Shown here in pieces: positions 14,541 to 24,184 of a DNA stretch of 64,000 nucleotides (within the stretch, counting starts at the first letter, position 1; each line of letters starts with the position of its first letter). The stretch lies in assembly GCA_016196065.1 (NCBI GenBank), contig JACPYL010000012.1:310001-374000 (forward strand), written 5' to 3'. Under the pieces are notes generated by a model. That model saw nothing but the letters and a program-made list of their open reading frames with translations, had not been told where the DNA came from and did no database searches. The translations under genes were made by a program, and so were the position numbers. This stretch comes from Acidobacteriota bacterium. Its GTDB lineage: Bacteria > Acidobacteriota > Terriglobia > Terriglobales > Acidobacteriaceae.

Positions 14541-16685
14541 ATGTCGGGAATCCACACTCCAAGGCCGATTATTTCTTTTGGTCCGTTTGAAGCAGATCTG
14601 CAGACGCAGGAAGTGAAGAAACAAGGTATCCGGCTACACCTACCGGGCCAGTCCTTTCAAATTCTGAAGATGTTACTGGAGCGGCCAGGGGAGCTGGTCA
14701 CTCGCGAAGAACTGCAAGAGGCGCTCTGGCCTAATGAAACATTCGTCGACTACGGCCACGGAGTGAACGCGGCCGTGAACCGGTTGCGAGATGCCCTGGG
14801 AGATTCCGCGGACAATCCCCGGCTGATCGAGACCTTGCCTCGGCGGGGATATCGGTTCATTGGGACGATTGCGCAGCCAGAGGAGTCAACTGCACCGGCT
14901 GAAGCAGGGGACGATAGGCGCGATCGCTTGCGTTGGCTACGAGTTGGAGCGGGCATTCTTGTCGTAGTTGCGGCGTGCGCACTCGCAGTGTGGTTTGTGC
15001 CTCGAGTTGCTCCTGGATTCTCCCTTCCAAAAATAACAACACTTGCAGCTGTGCCAGTCACAGCCTACCCGGGGGAGGAGTTATGCCTGGCGTTTTCCCC
15101 GGATGGATCGCAGATTGTTTTCGCGTGGAATGGTGATCCTGAATTGGGTCCGCAGGGTTTCGATCTCTACGTCAAGGTCCTGGGCAGTGAGGACCTGCTG
15201 CGCTTGACGCATCATCCATCGGCAGCGATTTGTCCAGCCTGGTCCCCGGACGGTTCGCAGATTGCCTTCCACCGCCTGTCTGGTGCAGACACGGGATTGT
15301 ACGTGGTTCCTGCATTGGGTGGGCCGCAGAGAAAGCTGCGCTCCACAAACATCACGAGTGAAAACCATACGTACATCAGTTGGTCTCCAGACGGCAAATG
15401 GATTGCCCACGTGGATAATCAGCGACTCTTCCTTCTCTCCACCGAAACCTTGGAAAGCAGACAGATTCCCCACACTCCTGAGTGTCTTTCGGAAGGGATG
15501 CCCGCTTTCTCTCATAGCGGGCGAGAATTGGCATACTTCTGTACGCAAAACACTCAAAATTTGACCCGCGGCTTGTACACCGTCTCAACCTCGGGGGGCA
15601 CGCCAAAACTGGTGACCACAATTGTCTGCGGGTGGCCTCCACGGCCACCCGCTTGGGCAGCCGGCGACCAGAAGTTGGTTTTTTCAAACACTCATTTTGG
15701 AGAAAGCTCCGACCTATATGACGTGACGCTCGCGGATGGATCAATTCGGAAACTACCCACCGAGGGAGGCGCCTTTGGTCCGGCAATTTCTGCAAAAGGG
15801 GACAAACTCGCCTACGTCAAACCCATTTCCGGCGATCATGGCCAGATCTGGCGAAGCGACCTGCTCAATCCGGGATCCTCCGGAGTCAGGTTGATGGCCT
15901 CTACCTATCAACAGCGAAGCCAACAGTTCTCCCCGGACGGAAAACATATTGCGTTTGAGTCCACTCGAGGAGGAATTCGAGAAGTTTGGATGAGCGATGC
16001 CGACGGGACTCAGCTGGTGCAGGTTTCGAATTTCAAGGACCCACGTACCGGCTCGCCACATTGGTCCCCGGATAGCCAGAAGATCGTCTTCGATACCCGG
16101 CATTCCGAACTTGCGGAATTGTACGTCGCCGATATTTCTGAACGGTTACCGCGGAAGTTGATCACAAACATCACGGACATTTTTCTTCCCACCTGGTCGC
16201 ACGATGGAAAGTGGATTTATTTCGTTTCGGGCGAACCAACCAGCAGGGGAATTTACCGCTGTCCAGCGAGCGGAGGAGATGCGGTTCTGCTGTTGACGCT
16301 GCCACCACAAAGTTCGTTGCTCGGGCCATTGGCGGAGTCATTCGATGGAGAAACGCTCTATTTTTCGAGGGCGGTAGGAGGTTATCGGTGGGAACTGGAT
16401 ATGGTTTCGACTCAACGGCCCGTCAAGATTACCGCAGTAGAAGGACTGCCCACGGTTGATTACAACGTCTGGGCAATCGCGCCGGGAGGCATGTACTTTG
16501 TGGATTTTGATGCGAACAAGTCGATCCGTTATTTCGACTTCAGTACCAAGCAGGTCCGCCCAATTTTGGATGTAGGAAGAGCTGTCGACGGCGGTTTAGC
16601 GGTCTCCCCGGACGGCCGATGGGTCCTCTATGTTCAAAAGGAGGACTATAACGAAGACATCATGCTTGTCGACAACTTCCAGTAG
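14541..16685 (+). CDS. CadC-type winged-helix protein fused to TolB-like propeller
   Basis: One-component membrane regulator of 714 residues. The N-terminal 105 residues are an OmpR/PhoB-type winged helix (FGPFEADLQTQEVKKQGIRL, RPGELVTREELQEALWP, ETLPRRGYRFIG). A single membrane segment follows at about 133-153 (VGAGILVVVAACALAVWFVP). The periplasmic part of some 530 residues is a PD40/WD40-like propeller with repeats such as AFSPDGSQIVFAW, AWSPDGSQIAFHR, SWSPDGKWIAHV, HWSPDSQKIVFDT and WSHDGKWIYFV. The layout puts DNA binding in the cytoplasm and sensing in the periplasm. A GGAGGATAA stretch lies about 40 bases upstream. Acidobacteria carry many paralogues. Target genes unknown. Confidence 0.85.
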   Translation: MSGIHTPRPIISFGPFEADLQTQEVKKQGIRLHLPGQSFQILKMLLERPGELVTREELQEALWPNETFVDYGHGVNAAVNRLRDALGDSADNPRLIETLPRRGYRFIGTIAQPEESTAPAEAGDDRRDRLRWLRVGAGILVVVAACALAVWFVPRVAPGFSLPKITTLAAVPVTAYPGEELCLAFSPDGSQIVFAWNGDPELGPQGFDLYVKVLGSEDLLRLTHHPSAAICPAWSPDGSQIAFHRLSGADTGLYVVPALGGPQRKLRSTNITSENHTYISWSPDGKWIAHVDNQRLFLLSTETLESRQIPHTPECLSEGMPAFSHSGRELAYFCTQNTQNLTRGLYTVSTSGGTPKLVTTIVCGWPPRPPAWAAGDQKLVFSNTHFGESSDLYDVTLADGSIRKLPTEGGAFGPAISAKGDKLAYVKPISGDHGQIWRSDLLNPGSSGVRLMASTYQQRSQQFSPDGKHIAFESTRGGIREVWMSDADGTQLVQVSNFKDPRTGSPHWSPDSQKIVFDTRHSELAELYVADISERLPRKLITNITDIFLPTWSHDGKWIYFVSGEPTSRGIYRCPASGGDAVLLLTLPPQSSLLGPLAESFDGETLYFSRAVGGYRWELDMVSTQRPVKITAVEGLPTVDYNVWAIAPGGMYFVDFDANKSIRYFDFSTKQVRPILDVGRAVDGGLAVSPDGRWVLYVQKEDYNEDIMLVDNFQ

Positions 16686-16739
16686 GGTCTGTTTGCTTCC
16701 GAGTAAGTCGGGTTCCGTGCTGTCCAACCTCTCGCAGCC

Positions 16740-18245
16740 TCACTGCTCATATCCGCCAATATCAATGTTCGACCCTTGCACCCGTGGGTTACCCGCATAG
16801 TCGGTGGCGCCGACAACCCCGGTTCCGAGATTGATCCCCGCATTCACCGCTCGCGAGGCCGCTTGAACGTGGAGATCCGGCGTGGTCGGGTTCACAAAGA
16901 GAGGATCCGCATAGTTCGAATGGGAATCCTCACCTGATCCCGATTGATAGGCCGTAAAGCCGCTGTAGGTTTTTCCTACCCACAGCCAGGTCGTGCCGCT
17001 GGCGTTCGCGCTCGAGTAATAAAGGTTGTAGTCGACGTCGGCGGGGTTGGGAGTCGACTTTGTGTAGTTATTGACCATGTAGCCCTGTGCGCCCGCATAC
17101 ACAATGTTGTTCTTGAAGACATTGTTGGTGGCGTGAAACTGAATCTGGAATTCTCCTGAACCCGTGTTCTGGCCATCGTTCTTGTAGAGCGTGTTGTTCA
17201 CGATGGTTACGTGATCGGTGCCACCGACGCCTGCCGCGTATCCGCCGATTGAGACTCCCGCTGAGTTTCCAAAGTAGATGAGGTTATTGCGGGCGGTTAC
17301 AAAACTGGATGTCTTGTTCTTGTGCTCGCTGGCGATTTCAATTCCCAGGTCGACGTTGTGGATGAGGTTGCGTTCGACGATGACGTTCGTGCCGCCGTCC
17401 ACATAGATGCCGTCGGAGCACCAGCAATTCTTTGGATACGACGGATTTCCGTCGGAAGAAATGTTGTAGACCGTGTTCTGGCTCACCGTGCCGTTGCGCG
17501 CCTGATCATAGGCTGGATTCGGCGAGGTGCCCTCAAAGCCGATCACGTCGATGCCGATGTTGTTGTTGTCGTGGATCAGGTTGTTGGTGACGGTGAACGT
17601 GTCCACATTGCCGTTGAGGGACATCGATTCGCTGCATCCAGTCTTGAGATGATCGAGTTCGTTGCCGCTGATCGTGAGATGGTTCAGCGCGGCCGGTGCC
17701 TCGCTTCCGTAGATCGCAACGCCGAGCGCATTCGCGCCGCATCCGGTCGCGGTCGTCACGATATCGTGAACGTGGTTATTGAGCAGTTGGAGATGGCTGC
17801 CCGCTCCAGTGATGTAGATTCCAACCGGGACATTGCTTCTGCTGGATGATTTGTAGTTTCGGACTTCCAATCCCTTCACGATGATGTAGCTTTGGCTCGC
17901 GATGTTGATCATGCCGTATTGGCCGCCGGGGATGGTGAGTCCGGTGCCGTCGAGAATCGCGGCCTGTTTGGAATAGTTCTGGAGCGTGATGTACCCGGCT
18001 GCCGCGGATCCTGATGCTGGAATATTCACGGTCTCGTTGTAAACGCCGCCCAGTACGTTAACGGTGTCGCCCGCCTGGACATGATTGGCGGCATATTGCA
18101 CGTTCCGCCATGCGGTGCGCCGGGAAAGGCCATCGTTGGCGTTGTTGCCGGAGGTTGCAACGTAATACGTAGCGCCGAATCCGAACCCGCTGCAGAGCAA
18201 ACTGAAGCAGATGCAGGAGAGTGATCTTTGAATTTTCGATCGCAT
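16740..18245 (-). CDS. Secreted parallel beta-helix protein
   Basis: Protein of 501 residues with a signal peptide ending near FGFGATYYV. It has DUF1565-like N-terminal sequence (YYVATSGNNANDGLSRRTAW and AGDTVNVLGGVYNE) and then many right-handed beta-helix coils rich in Asn (LTISGNELDHLKT, FTVTNNLIHDNNNIGID, VIVERNLIHNVDLGIEI, HVTIVNNTLYKNDGQN). Such folds occur in pectate lyases, alginate epimerases and adhesins; no catalytic set is recognisable. The C-terminus (GATDYAGNPRVQGSNIDIGGYEQ) is the common choice-of-anchor ending of these proteins. Polysaccharide binding or cleavage is a guess. The gene has an AT-rich upstream region. Confidence 0.75.
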   Translation of the reverse strand: MRSKIQRSLSCICFSLLCSGFGFGATYYVATSGNNANDGLSRRTAWRNVQYAANHVQAGDTVNVLGGVYNETVNIPASGSAAAGYITLQNYSKQAAILDGTGLTIPGGQYGMINIASQSYIIVKGLEVRNYKSSSRSNVPVGIYITGAGSHLQLLNNHVHDIVTTATGCGANALGVAIYGSEAPAALNHLTISGNELDHLKTGCSESMSLNGNVDTFTVTNNLIHDNNNIGIDVIGFEGTSPNPAYDQARNGTVSQNTVYNISSDGNPSYPKNCWCSDGIYVDGGTNVIVERNLIHNVDLGIEIASEHKNKTSSFVTARNNLIYFGNSAGVSIGGYAAGVGGTDHVTIVNNTLYKNDGQNTGSGEFQIQFHATNNVFKNNIVYAGAQGYMVNNYTKSTPNPADVDYNLYYSSANASGTTWLWVGKTYSGFTAYQSGSGEDSHSNYADPLFVNPTTPDLHVQAASRAVNAGINLGTGVVGATDYAGNPRVQGSNIDIGGYEQ

Positions 18246-18424
18246 GGCGGTTGCCTCTTTAGTTATGGTGCTATCTCCTCTGGCAGTTCTTTCTAATAAT
18301 GGTTATTTAGTTTCGTTTTATTACGGTTAGTAGATTGCAAATTTATGCCCGCCTCGGAATCGAGTCAAGCGAAATTGCCTGGAACACGCAGTAGGAAGGG
18401 CGTGGAAGCCGAATGAATAAAGGC
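18246..18424. other. Intergenic region, AT-rich
   Basis: It separates the beta-helix gene from ddl. About 18290-18345 is markedly AT-rich compared with its surroundings and is probably the promoter region of the beta-helix gene (minus strand). No hairpin terminator was seen for ddl. Confidence 0.35.
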
Positions 18425-19615
18425 TTACCGGCTGTACTGGTTCCTCTTCTTATCCTCGTGGCGCTCGATCCCTAACTGAATCAGCCGGGAGATCAGGTCA
18501 GGATACGAGAGTCCCGACGCCGCCCAGAGTTTGGGATACATGCTGATTGAAGTGAAGCCAGGCATGGTATTGATCTCGTTGACGAAAATCTTGCGGGACT
18601 TCGGGTCCATGAGAAAATCCACGCGGGCCAGGCCGGAACAATCGACAGCCTGAAATGACGCGACAGCCAGCGACTGCAAGTTTTTCATCTCCGATTTGGT
18701 TAGCTCAGCGGGAATGACTAACTCGGATCCTTCGTCAAGGTACTTGGCGTTGTAATCGTAGAATTCTTTGCAGGGGACGATCTCACCGGCGATGGACGCT
18801 TTGGGATCGTCGTTGCCGAGCACCGAGCATTCAATTTCGCGAGCTTTGCGATTTTTCCCGCCAACGCCTTCTTCGATCACAATCTTGCGGTCGAACTTTG
18901 CGGCTTCTTCGATGGCAGGGCCCAGTTCTTTCCGGTCATGCGCCTTCGAGATGCCGACGGATGATCCCAGGTTTGCGGGTTTAACAAACACGGGATACTT
19001 CAACTTGCTCTCCACCAGCTTCTGAACTTTCTTCGGCTCGCTCTCCCACTGGCTGCGCAGGACGGTGACGTGCTTCACGATCGGCAGGCCCGCCGCGCGG
19101 AACAGGGACTTCATGACGTCTTTATCCATGCCGGCGGACGAGCCGAGAACGCCCGCGCCGACATAGGCCAGGTCGGCGAGTTCGAGCAAGCCCTGGATCG
19201 TCCCGTCTTCGCCGAACGTTCCGTGGAGCACGGGGAAGATCACGTCAACATTGATGGCGCGGTCGGTCGTGCGTCGAAGGGCGGAGGCTTCGATGCGGAA
19301 GGGCTCCATGCCACCGCCGCGATGGACCGGTTCGGGCGGCACGATCACTGCCTCGCCTTGGGCAAGAAGCGCGGCTCCGGGTGTCGCATCGGGATCGCCC
19401 GCGCGGAGGGGACGACTTTCCTCAAGCGGCTTTCCCTGCAAAAGTCGCTCGGCATTTTCCGACGTCAGCCATCGACCGTCCTTGGTGATTCCAATCGGGA
19501 CAACGTTATATTTCGTCTTATCTATTGCTTTTAGGACCGATGCCGCTGAGAGGAGTGACACTTCGTGCTCGCCGCTTCGTCCACCAAAAAGGATGCCGAC
19601 TCTGAGTTTTGCCAT
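18425..19615 (-). CDS. ddl: D-alanine--D-alanine ligase
   Basis: ATP-grasp enzyme joining two D-Ala residues for peptidoglycan, 396 residues in the cytoplasm. Family marks are [74 protein letters not shown], and the C-terminal metal-binding [19 protein letters not shown]. All are present in order. The length is slightly above the usual 310-370 because of an insertion around residues 75-110. No cell-wall cluster surrounds it; it is divergent from the CsgG-like gene. Confidence 0.95.
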   Translation of the reverse strand: MAKLRVGILFGGRSGEHEVSLLSAASVLKAIDKTKYNVVPIGITKDGRWLTSENAERLLQGKPLEESRPLRAGDPDATPGAALLAQGEAVIVPPEPVHRGGGMEPFRIEASALRRTTDRAINVDVIFPVLHGTFGEDGTIQGLLELADLAYVGAGVLGSSAGMDKDVMKSLFRAAGLPIVKHVTVLRSQWESEPKKVQKLVESKLKYPVFVKPANLGSSVGISKAHDRKELGPAIEEAAKFDRKIVIEEGVGGKNRKAREIECSVLGNDDPKASIAGEIVPCKEFYDYNAKYLDEGSELVIPAELTKSEMKNLQSLAVASFQAVDCSGLARVDFLMDPKSRKIFVNEINTMPGFTSISMYPKLWAASGLSYPDLISRLIQLGIERHEDKKRNQYSR

Positions 19616-19729
19616 GCCATTTCAGTTTGGCGGGAGGCGCGGTCCGCGTCAATCGCAGGATTGGTACCCGAAAGGGTTGGACCCTCTGTCCGCGCAAAAA
19701 GAACACCTGCCAACAGGTTGCTGATTGTG

Positions 19730-19758
19730 TTGACAACCGTCAGAGGGCCGTTTAGCCT
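19730..19758 (+). promoter_or_regulatory. Candidate sigma-70 promoter of the CsgG-like gene
   Basis: TTGACA at 19730-19735, a 17-base spacer, and TAGCCT at 19753-19758. It lies about 70 bases before the CsgG-like start and in the gap behind divergent ddl. The -35 box is perfect; the -10 box is only a partial match. Confidence 0.5.
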
Positions 19759-19828
19759 CGCTGATCAAGGGAAAAGGCTCGCCTGTGAAAGGGTCATCTT
19801 CCTGAATCCCCCAGAAAAGGCATCCGAC

Positions 19829-20830
19829 ATGAAAAAAGCTCTATTCGCGGCAGCGATATTGGCACTCCTGACCACGACCTGGGTCGGCTCAGCAGTGGCG
19901 CAGGCGGAAGGTGCGCCCGCGCGCAAAAAGCGCGTCGCCATTTTCGATTTTGACTATGCCACGGTGCACAGCGGCGTAGCGGCGATCTTCGGGCAGGACG
20001 TTGACATCGGCAAGGGCATCTCGGATCTGCTCGTAAAGTACCTGGTCAAGGACGGCAGCTATTCGGTGATCGAGCGCAAGGCCATGGACAAGATCCTGGC
20101 CGAGCAGAATTTCTCGAACAGCGATCGCGCCAATCCGAATTCGGCCGCCAAGCTGGGCAAACTACTGGGTGTGGATGCAATCATCGTGGGCAGCATCACG
20201 CAGTTCGGCAATGACACGAAGAAGACGGGCGTGGGCGGAGCCGGCGGCGGCCTGGGCGGTTTCGGCCTGGGTGGATTCAAACATTCCAATACCAAGGCAA
20301 TCGTTGGACTCGATGCCCGCATCGTGGACATCGATACGGGTGAAATTCTGGCAGTTGCCGAAGGCAAAGGCGAATCGCAACGCTCCAGCACTTCGTTGCT
20401 GGGCGGCGGCGGTAACTGGCACGGATTCGGGGCTGGCGCCGTCGATTTTGGCAGCAGTGACTTTCAGAACACTATCATCGGCGAAGCCGTGAAATCCGCG
20501 GTCGAGCAGATGAGCACGGGAGTCATCGCCGGCAAAGACAAGCTGGTCACGCGCACGATCGTGGTCGAGGGCCTGGTCGCAGCGGTCGATGGCGGACAGG
20601 TAGTCCTCAATGTTGGCTCCAAAGCGGGCGTGAAGGTTGGCGACCAGCTTAGCGTCGAGCGAGTCAGCAAGGAAATTAAAGATCCGGCCACGGGAAAAGT
20701 ATTGCGGCGGATGAGCACGTCGATCGGCATGGTTAAGGTCACCGATGTCGACGATGTTTCGTCCGTGTGCTCGGTGGTTTCTGGAACAGGCTTCAAAACT
20801 GGGGACGCGGTGAAGACTAAGCTTCAATAG
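19829..20830 (+). CDS. CsgG/curli-assembly-like secreted protein
   Basis: Protein of 333 residues with a signal peptide (KKALFAAAILALLTTTWVGS, cleaved near AVAQA). CsgG-type features follow: KKRVAIFDFDYATV, a segment DIGKGISDLLVKYLVKDGSY and VIERKAMDKILAEQNFSNSD, LLGVDAIIVGSITQFG, and LDARIVDIDTGEILAVAEGK. The C-terminal 90 residues (VDGGQVVLNVGSKAGVKVGD) form an extra domain found in similar stand-alone proteins. There is no lipobox and no csg operon, so an outer-membrane or periplasmic role other than curli export is likely. ATG 19829 was chosen because it begins the signal peptide; the frame is open from 19565. A strong terminator follows. Confidence 0.77.
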   Translation: MKKALFAAAILALLTTTWVGSAVAQAEGAPARKKRVAIFDFDYATVHSGVAAIFGQDVDIGKGISDLLVKYLVKDGSYSVIERKAMDKILAEQNFSNSDRANPNSAAKLGKLLGVDAIIVGSITQFGNDTKKTGVGGAGGGLGGFGLGGFKHSNTKAIVGLDARIVDIDTGEILAVAEGKGESQRSSTSLLGGGGNWHGFGAGAVDFGSSDFQNTIIGEAVKSAVEQMSTGVIAGKDKLVTRTIVVEGLVAAVDGGQVVLNVGSKAGVKVGDQLSVERVSKEIKDPATGKVLRRMSTSIGMVKVTDVDDVSSVCSVVSGTGFKTGDAVKTKLQ

Positions 20831-20852
20831 TCTTCAGCCTGGTTGAGAAGGG

Positions 20853-20886
20853 AACGGCGGAGCTTAGGCTTCGCCGTTTTCTCTTT
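20853..20886 (+). terminator. Intrinsic terminator after the CsgG-like gene
   Basis: Stem AACGGCG...AGC paired with GCT...CGCCGTT around a TTAG loop, with one G-T mismatch, followed by TTCTCTTT. It sits 22 bases after the stop codon and before the convergent arginase gene. Confidence 0.8.
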
Positions 20887-20906
20887 GGGACAATCGGTAA
20901 ATTTTC

Positions 20907-21854
20907 TTACAGGATTTTCTTGCCGAAGGCTGACAACGCAAGCTCGACCGCCAAGTCGGCCGTCTGGTTCCGTTCGTCGATGACGGGATTGACTTCCACA
21001 ATTTCAAAACTCAGCATGCGGCCGTGGTCGGAGATGATTTCCATCGCCAGATGAGCTTCGCGATAGGTGGCTCCGCCCCACACCGGCGTGCCCACGCCTG
21101 GAGCATCTTCGGGATCGATCCAGTCCATGTCGAGCGACACGTGATAGCCGGCGGTGCCGCGTCCGGCCATGCGAAGCGCCTCTTCCATCACCGAGCGCAT
21201 TCCTCGTTCGTCGATGTCGCGCATGGTGAAAACTTCGACGCCGGCTTTGCGGATGTTTTCCTTTTCAAAATTGTCGACGTCGCGGATTCCCACGAGCACA
21301 CAATTCTCGGGTTGCACCTTGGGAGTGAAGTCGTAGATCTTGCCGAGTTCATACGGAGGCAGTCCCATGATCGCTGCGAGCGGCATCCCATGGACGTTCC
21401 CGCTCGGGGAAGATTCAGGGCTGTTCATGTCGGTGTGGGCATCAATCCAGATCAAACCGATTTTCTGATTCTGCCGGCGATAAAATTCCGCGACCCCGGA
21501 AACCGTTCCTGCCGCAATCGAGTGATCGCCGCCCAGCACCACGGGAACTTGCCCGGCCTCGAGAGTTTTCAGAACCAGGTCTGCGCCCTTGGTACACGTA
21601 GCCGTGATTTCTTTCAGGTACTTGGCGTTGGCGGCGCCTTCCTTCTTTTGCTCAGGAATCGCGACCACGATGTTGCCGGCGTCTTCTACTCGGTGGCCGA
21701 TTGCTTCCAGGCGAGCTTCCAGTCCGGCCACACGCACCGCCGACGGACCCATATCCACGCCACGGCGAGACTGCCCCAGGTCAAGAGGAACGCCAATCAC
21801 CCGAATCTTTCGGGGAGTGACACTGCTAAACGATGCTCGTGTTGTATGAACCAT
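20907..21854 (-). CDS. rocF: Arginase/agmatinase-family ureohydrolase
   Basis: Binuclear manganese enzyme of 315 residues. Metal-ligand motifs are all present: GGDHSIA, DAHTDMN, and SLDMDWIDPEDAPGVGTP. N-terminal IRVIGVPLDLGQSRRGVDMG and PSAVRVAGLEARLEAIGHRV, and C-terminal FEIVEVNPVIDERNQTADLA, match arginase (RocF) rather than agmatinase, so arginine to ornithine and urea is the best guess. No urease or ornithine genes are nearby. An inverted repeat lies just upstream. Confidence 0.88.
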   Translation of the reverse strand: MVHTTRASFSSVTPRKIRVIGVPLDLGQSRRGVDMGPSAVRVAGLEARLEAIGHRVEDAGNIVVAIPEQKKEGAANAKYLKEITATCTKGADLVLKTLEAGQVPVVLGGDHSIAAGTVSGVAEFYRRQNQKIGLIWIDAHTDMNSPESSPSGNVHGMPLAAIMGLPPYELGKIYDFTPKVQPENCVLVGIRDVDNFEKENIRKAGVEVFTMRDIDERGMRSVMEEALRMAGRGTAGYHVSLDMDWIDPEDAPGVGTPVWGGATYREAHLAMEIISDHGRMLSFEIVEVNPVIDERNQTADLAVELALSAFGKKIL

Positions 21855-21861
21855 AGAAGCC

Positions 21862-21936
21862 AGTTCTCAGTTCCCGGTTCTCAGTGAAACATCCCGTTCG
21901 CAGTTACTGAGAACTGGAAACCGGGAGCTGAGAACT
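21862..21936. repeat. Imperfect inverted repeat between rocF and asnS
   Basis: Arms built from AGTTCTCAGTTCCCGGTT and the reverse complement around 21906-21936 (ACTGAGAACTGG, CCGGGAGCTGAGAACT). The second arm carries a five- to seven-base extra segment. It is intergenic, and similar text-like repeats occur elsewhere in the window. Confidence 0.6.
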
Positions 21937-23261
21937 TATGGATACAGCCGATGCAACATTCTCGGGAACGGAATCGTTTCCCGCACGTGTTCGAGCCCGC
22001 AGATCCACGCTACGGCTCGCTCGATGCCCATGCCGAAGCCGCTGTGCGGCACGCTGCCGTACTTGCGCAGGTCAAGATACCATTTGAAAGCTTCTTCCGG
22101 CAGATTGTGCTCGTGGATGCGCTTCAGCAGCAGTTCATGGGACGCCATGCGCTGCGATCCGCCGATGATTTCACCGTAACCTTCGGGAGCCAGCACATCG
22201 ACGCAGAGCGCCAGTTCGGGACGCTGCGGATCGGGTTCCATATAAAACGCCTTCACGCCCGCGGGATAGCGATGCACCATGACCGGCTTGTCATATTGCG
22301 ACGACAGGTAAGTCTCGTCCGGTGATCCAAGGTCTCCACCGTATTCGAATTTGTTTTCCAGCGCGCCTTGCGAGTGGCCTTCCTGGAGTTTCTGGACGGC
22401 TTCGTCGTAGCTGATGCGCGGAAAGGGTGCTTCGATCTTTTCGAGTTTCGTGAGATCGCGTCCGATCGTTTGCAGGTCCGTGCGGCGGCGTTCGAGGCAC
22501 CGCTTCACGAGGAAGCTCAGCAAGCCTTCGGCGAGTTCCATCATGTCGTCGAGCGTGCCGTAGGCGACTTCGGGTTCGACCATCCAGAACTCGGTGAGAT
22601 GGCGCCGCGTTTTCGATTTCTCCGCACGGAACGTCGGGCCGAACGAATACACCTTGCCGAGTGCCATCGCGGTGGCTTCGATGTAAAGCTGGCCGGACTG
22701 CGTGAGGAACGCCTGCTCTTCGAAGTAGTCCACGGGAAACAATGTGCTCGTTCCCTCGCAGGCGGCAGGCGTGAGAATCGGTGGATCGGTCAGCGTGAAG
22801 CCGTTGCCGTCAAAGAAATCGCGCGCGGCGCGAATGATCTCGGCACGCACCCGCAAAATCGCTGCCTGCCGCAACGAGCGCAGCCAGAGATGGCGGTGCT
22901 CCATCAGGAACTCGGTGCCATGCTCCTTCGGGGTGATCGGATACGGATCGGACTCCGAGACGCGCTGCACGACCTGCACATTCAACACGTCCATTTCATA
23001 GCCGCCCGGAGCGCGCTTGTCGGCGCGGACCTTGCCTTCGACGATAACGCTCGATTCCTGCGTCAGGCCTTTGATGGCGTCGAATACTTCTGGCGGGACT
23101 GCGTTCTTCGGCACCACGCCTTGAATCACGCCGGAGCCGTCGCGAAATTGCGGGAACAAAAGCTTGCCGCTCTCGCGCAGGTTATAGAGCCAGCCGCGGA
23201 TGGTGACCGCCTGGCCTTCGTATTTGCCGATTTCTGCAATCGTACTTATGGGTGCGGACAT
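21936..23261 (-). CDS. asnS: Asparaginyl-tRNA synthetase
   Basis: Class IIb aminoacyl-tRNA synthetase that charges tRNA-Asn, 441 residues. It has an N-terminal OB-fold anticodon domain ([20 protein letters not shown]) and a class II core: motif 2 region [20 protein letters not shown] and motif 3 [40 protein letters not shown] and [20 protein letters not shown] are typical of AsnS. I chose ATG 23261 (MSAPIST); the earlier ATG at 23279 lies within an inverted-repeat arm. A dedicated AsnRS suggests Asn-tRNA is made directly. Confidence 0.94.
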   Translation of the reverse strand: MSAPISTIAEIGKYEGQAVTIRGWLYNLRESGKLLFPQFRDGSGVIQGVVPKNAVPPEVFDAIKGLTQESSVIVEGKVRADKRAPGGYEMDVLNVQVVQRVSESDPYPITPKEHGTEFLMEHRHLWLRSLRQAAILRVRAEIIRAARDFFDGNGFTLTDPPILTPAACEGTSTLFPVDYFEEQAFLTQSGQLYIEATAMALGKVYSFGPTFRAEKSKTRRHLTEFWMVEPEVAYGTLDDMMELAEGLLSFLVKRCLERRRTDLQTIGRDLTKLEKIEAPFPRISYDEAVQKLQEGHSQGALENKFEYGGDLGSPDETYLSSQYDKPVMVHRYPAGVKAFYMEPDPQRPELALCVDVLAPEGYGEIIGGSQRMASHELLLKRIHEHNLPEEAFKWYLDLRKYGSVPHSGFGMGIERAVAWICGLEHVRETIPFPRMLHRLYP

Positions 23262-23271
23262 AAAATCAAAC

Positions 23272-23362
23272 GAGGTCAAAGGTGAGAGGTCAGATTGCAG
23301 AGGTTAAAACCCAAGGCCTCCATATTTTCACCTCTTCAATCTGACCTCTAACCTTTGACCTC
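23272..23362. repeat. 33-bp inverted repeat upstream of asnS
   Basis: Arms at 23272-23304 and 23330-23362 match in 31 of 33 positions, around a 25-base loop. The arms begin GAGGTCAAAGGTGAGAGGTC. It fills nearly the whole gap between asnS and the sugar-isomerase gene, and the transcript could form a long hairpin there. Confidence 0.8.
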
Positions 23363-24184
23363 CTAGGAATCTTCGAGCGTGCGGAACGTGGCGATCACTT
23401 CCGGACTTGGGCTTTTCTTTTCTTCGCCATCGATCTCCAGCAGCAGGGGCGGCGTCTGAGGAGCGGTGCGCAGTAGTTCCATGGTCTCTTTCCAGTTGAT
23501 GGTGCCCTGGCCCGGCCACAGGTGCGTGTCTTTGTCGGCATGATTGTCATGCACGTGGGTCGAGCAGATGTATTTCTTGAGCGTCTCGAATGCCTGGGGC
23601 ACGCCACCCATCATGTGAGCGTGGCCGCAATCGAAGCAGACGCCGACGTCGTCCATGTGTGACGTCCGGATGAACTCTACCAGGCGCTCGGGTGTGGACA
23701 ATTCGTTCGGAATATTCTCGACCAGAATCCGTACTCCCAGCGGCTTGGCGAAAGCGCGCAGGTGCTCGATCGAGGTCATGGCCGATTCGAATTTCTTCTC
23801 GTCAAACTCTTCGTTCTGATTTCCGATGTGCTGCACCAGGAAGCGGAATGGAATCTGCTCGGCAATTTCAAGCGCGCGCTTGATTTCGTCCATGGCTTCG
23901 ATACGCTGGCCGCGGTCGACCGACGCGATGTTCACTGGAGGCGAGCCGGTTCGTCCCCACTCGTAGTCCGAATAGAGAGGCGCGTGTACGGAGTTCAGAG
24001 GGATGCCCGTGGAGTTGAACCAGTCGGCAATTTCGCGAATGTGCTGCTTTCGGTTCGCGTAGTCGAAGTGTTGCCGGGCGGCGAAAATTTCGATCGCCTG
24101 CGCGCCGGCTTTCACGAGCTCATCCAGCAATCCCGGATGAAGCCGTTCCTTCACATAGATGTATGTTGAGACGGCTCTCTGCAT
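23363..24184 (-). CDS. Sugar phosphate isomerase/epimerase-like TIM-barrel protein
   Basis: Xylose-isomerase-like (AP endonuclease 2 superfamily) barrel of 273 residues. Metal-site marks are LNSVHAPLYSDYEWGR, VLVENIPNEL, VGVCFDCGHAHMMGGVPQ, and CSTHVHDNHADKDTHLWPGQ. The substrate cannot be read from sequence; relatives include sugar epimerases and inosose dehydratases. Its ATG overlaps the stop of the gamma-glutamyltransferase gene (TGATG), so the two are translated together, though no functional link is evident. Confidence 0.78.
   Translation of the reverse strand: MQRAVSTYIYVKERLHPGLLDELVKAGAQAIEIFAARQHFDYANRKQHIREIADWFNSTGIPLNSVHAPLYSDYEWGRTGSPPVNIASVDRGQRIEAMDEIKRALEIAEQIPFRFLVQHIGNQNEEFDEKKFESAMTSIEHLRAFAKPLGVRILVENIPNELSTPERLVEFIRTSHMDDVGVCFDCGHAHMMGGVPQAFETLKKYICSTHVHDNHADKDTHLWPGQGTINWKETMELLRTAPQTPPLLLEIDGEEKKSPSPEVIATFRTLEDS

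Noticed and set aside
19565-19828. N-terminal extension of the CsgG-like gene
   Set aside because: It overlaps the divergent ddl gene and the promoter region, and a clear signal peptide starts at 19829.
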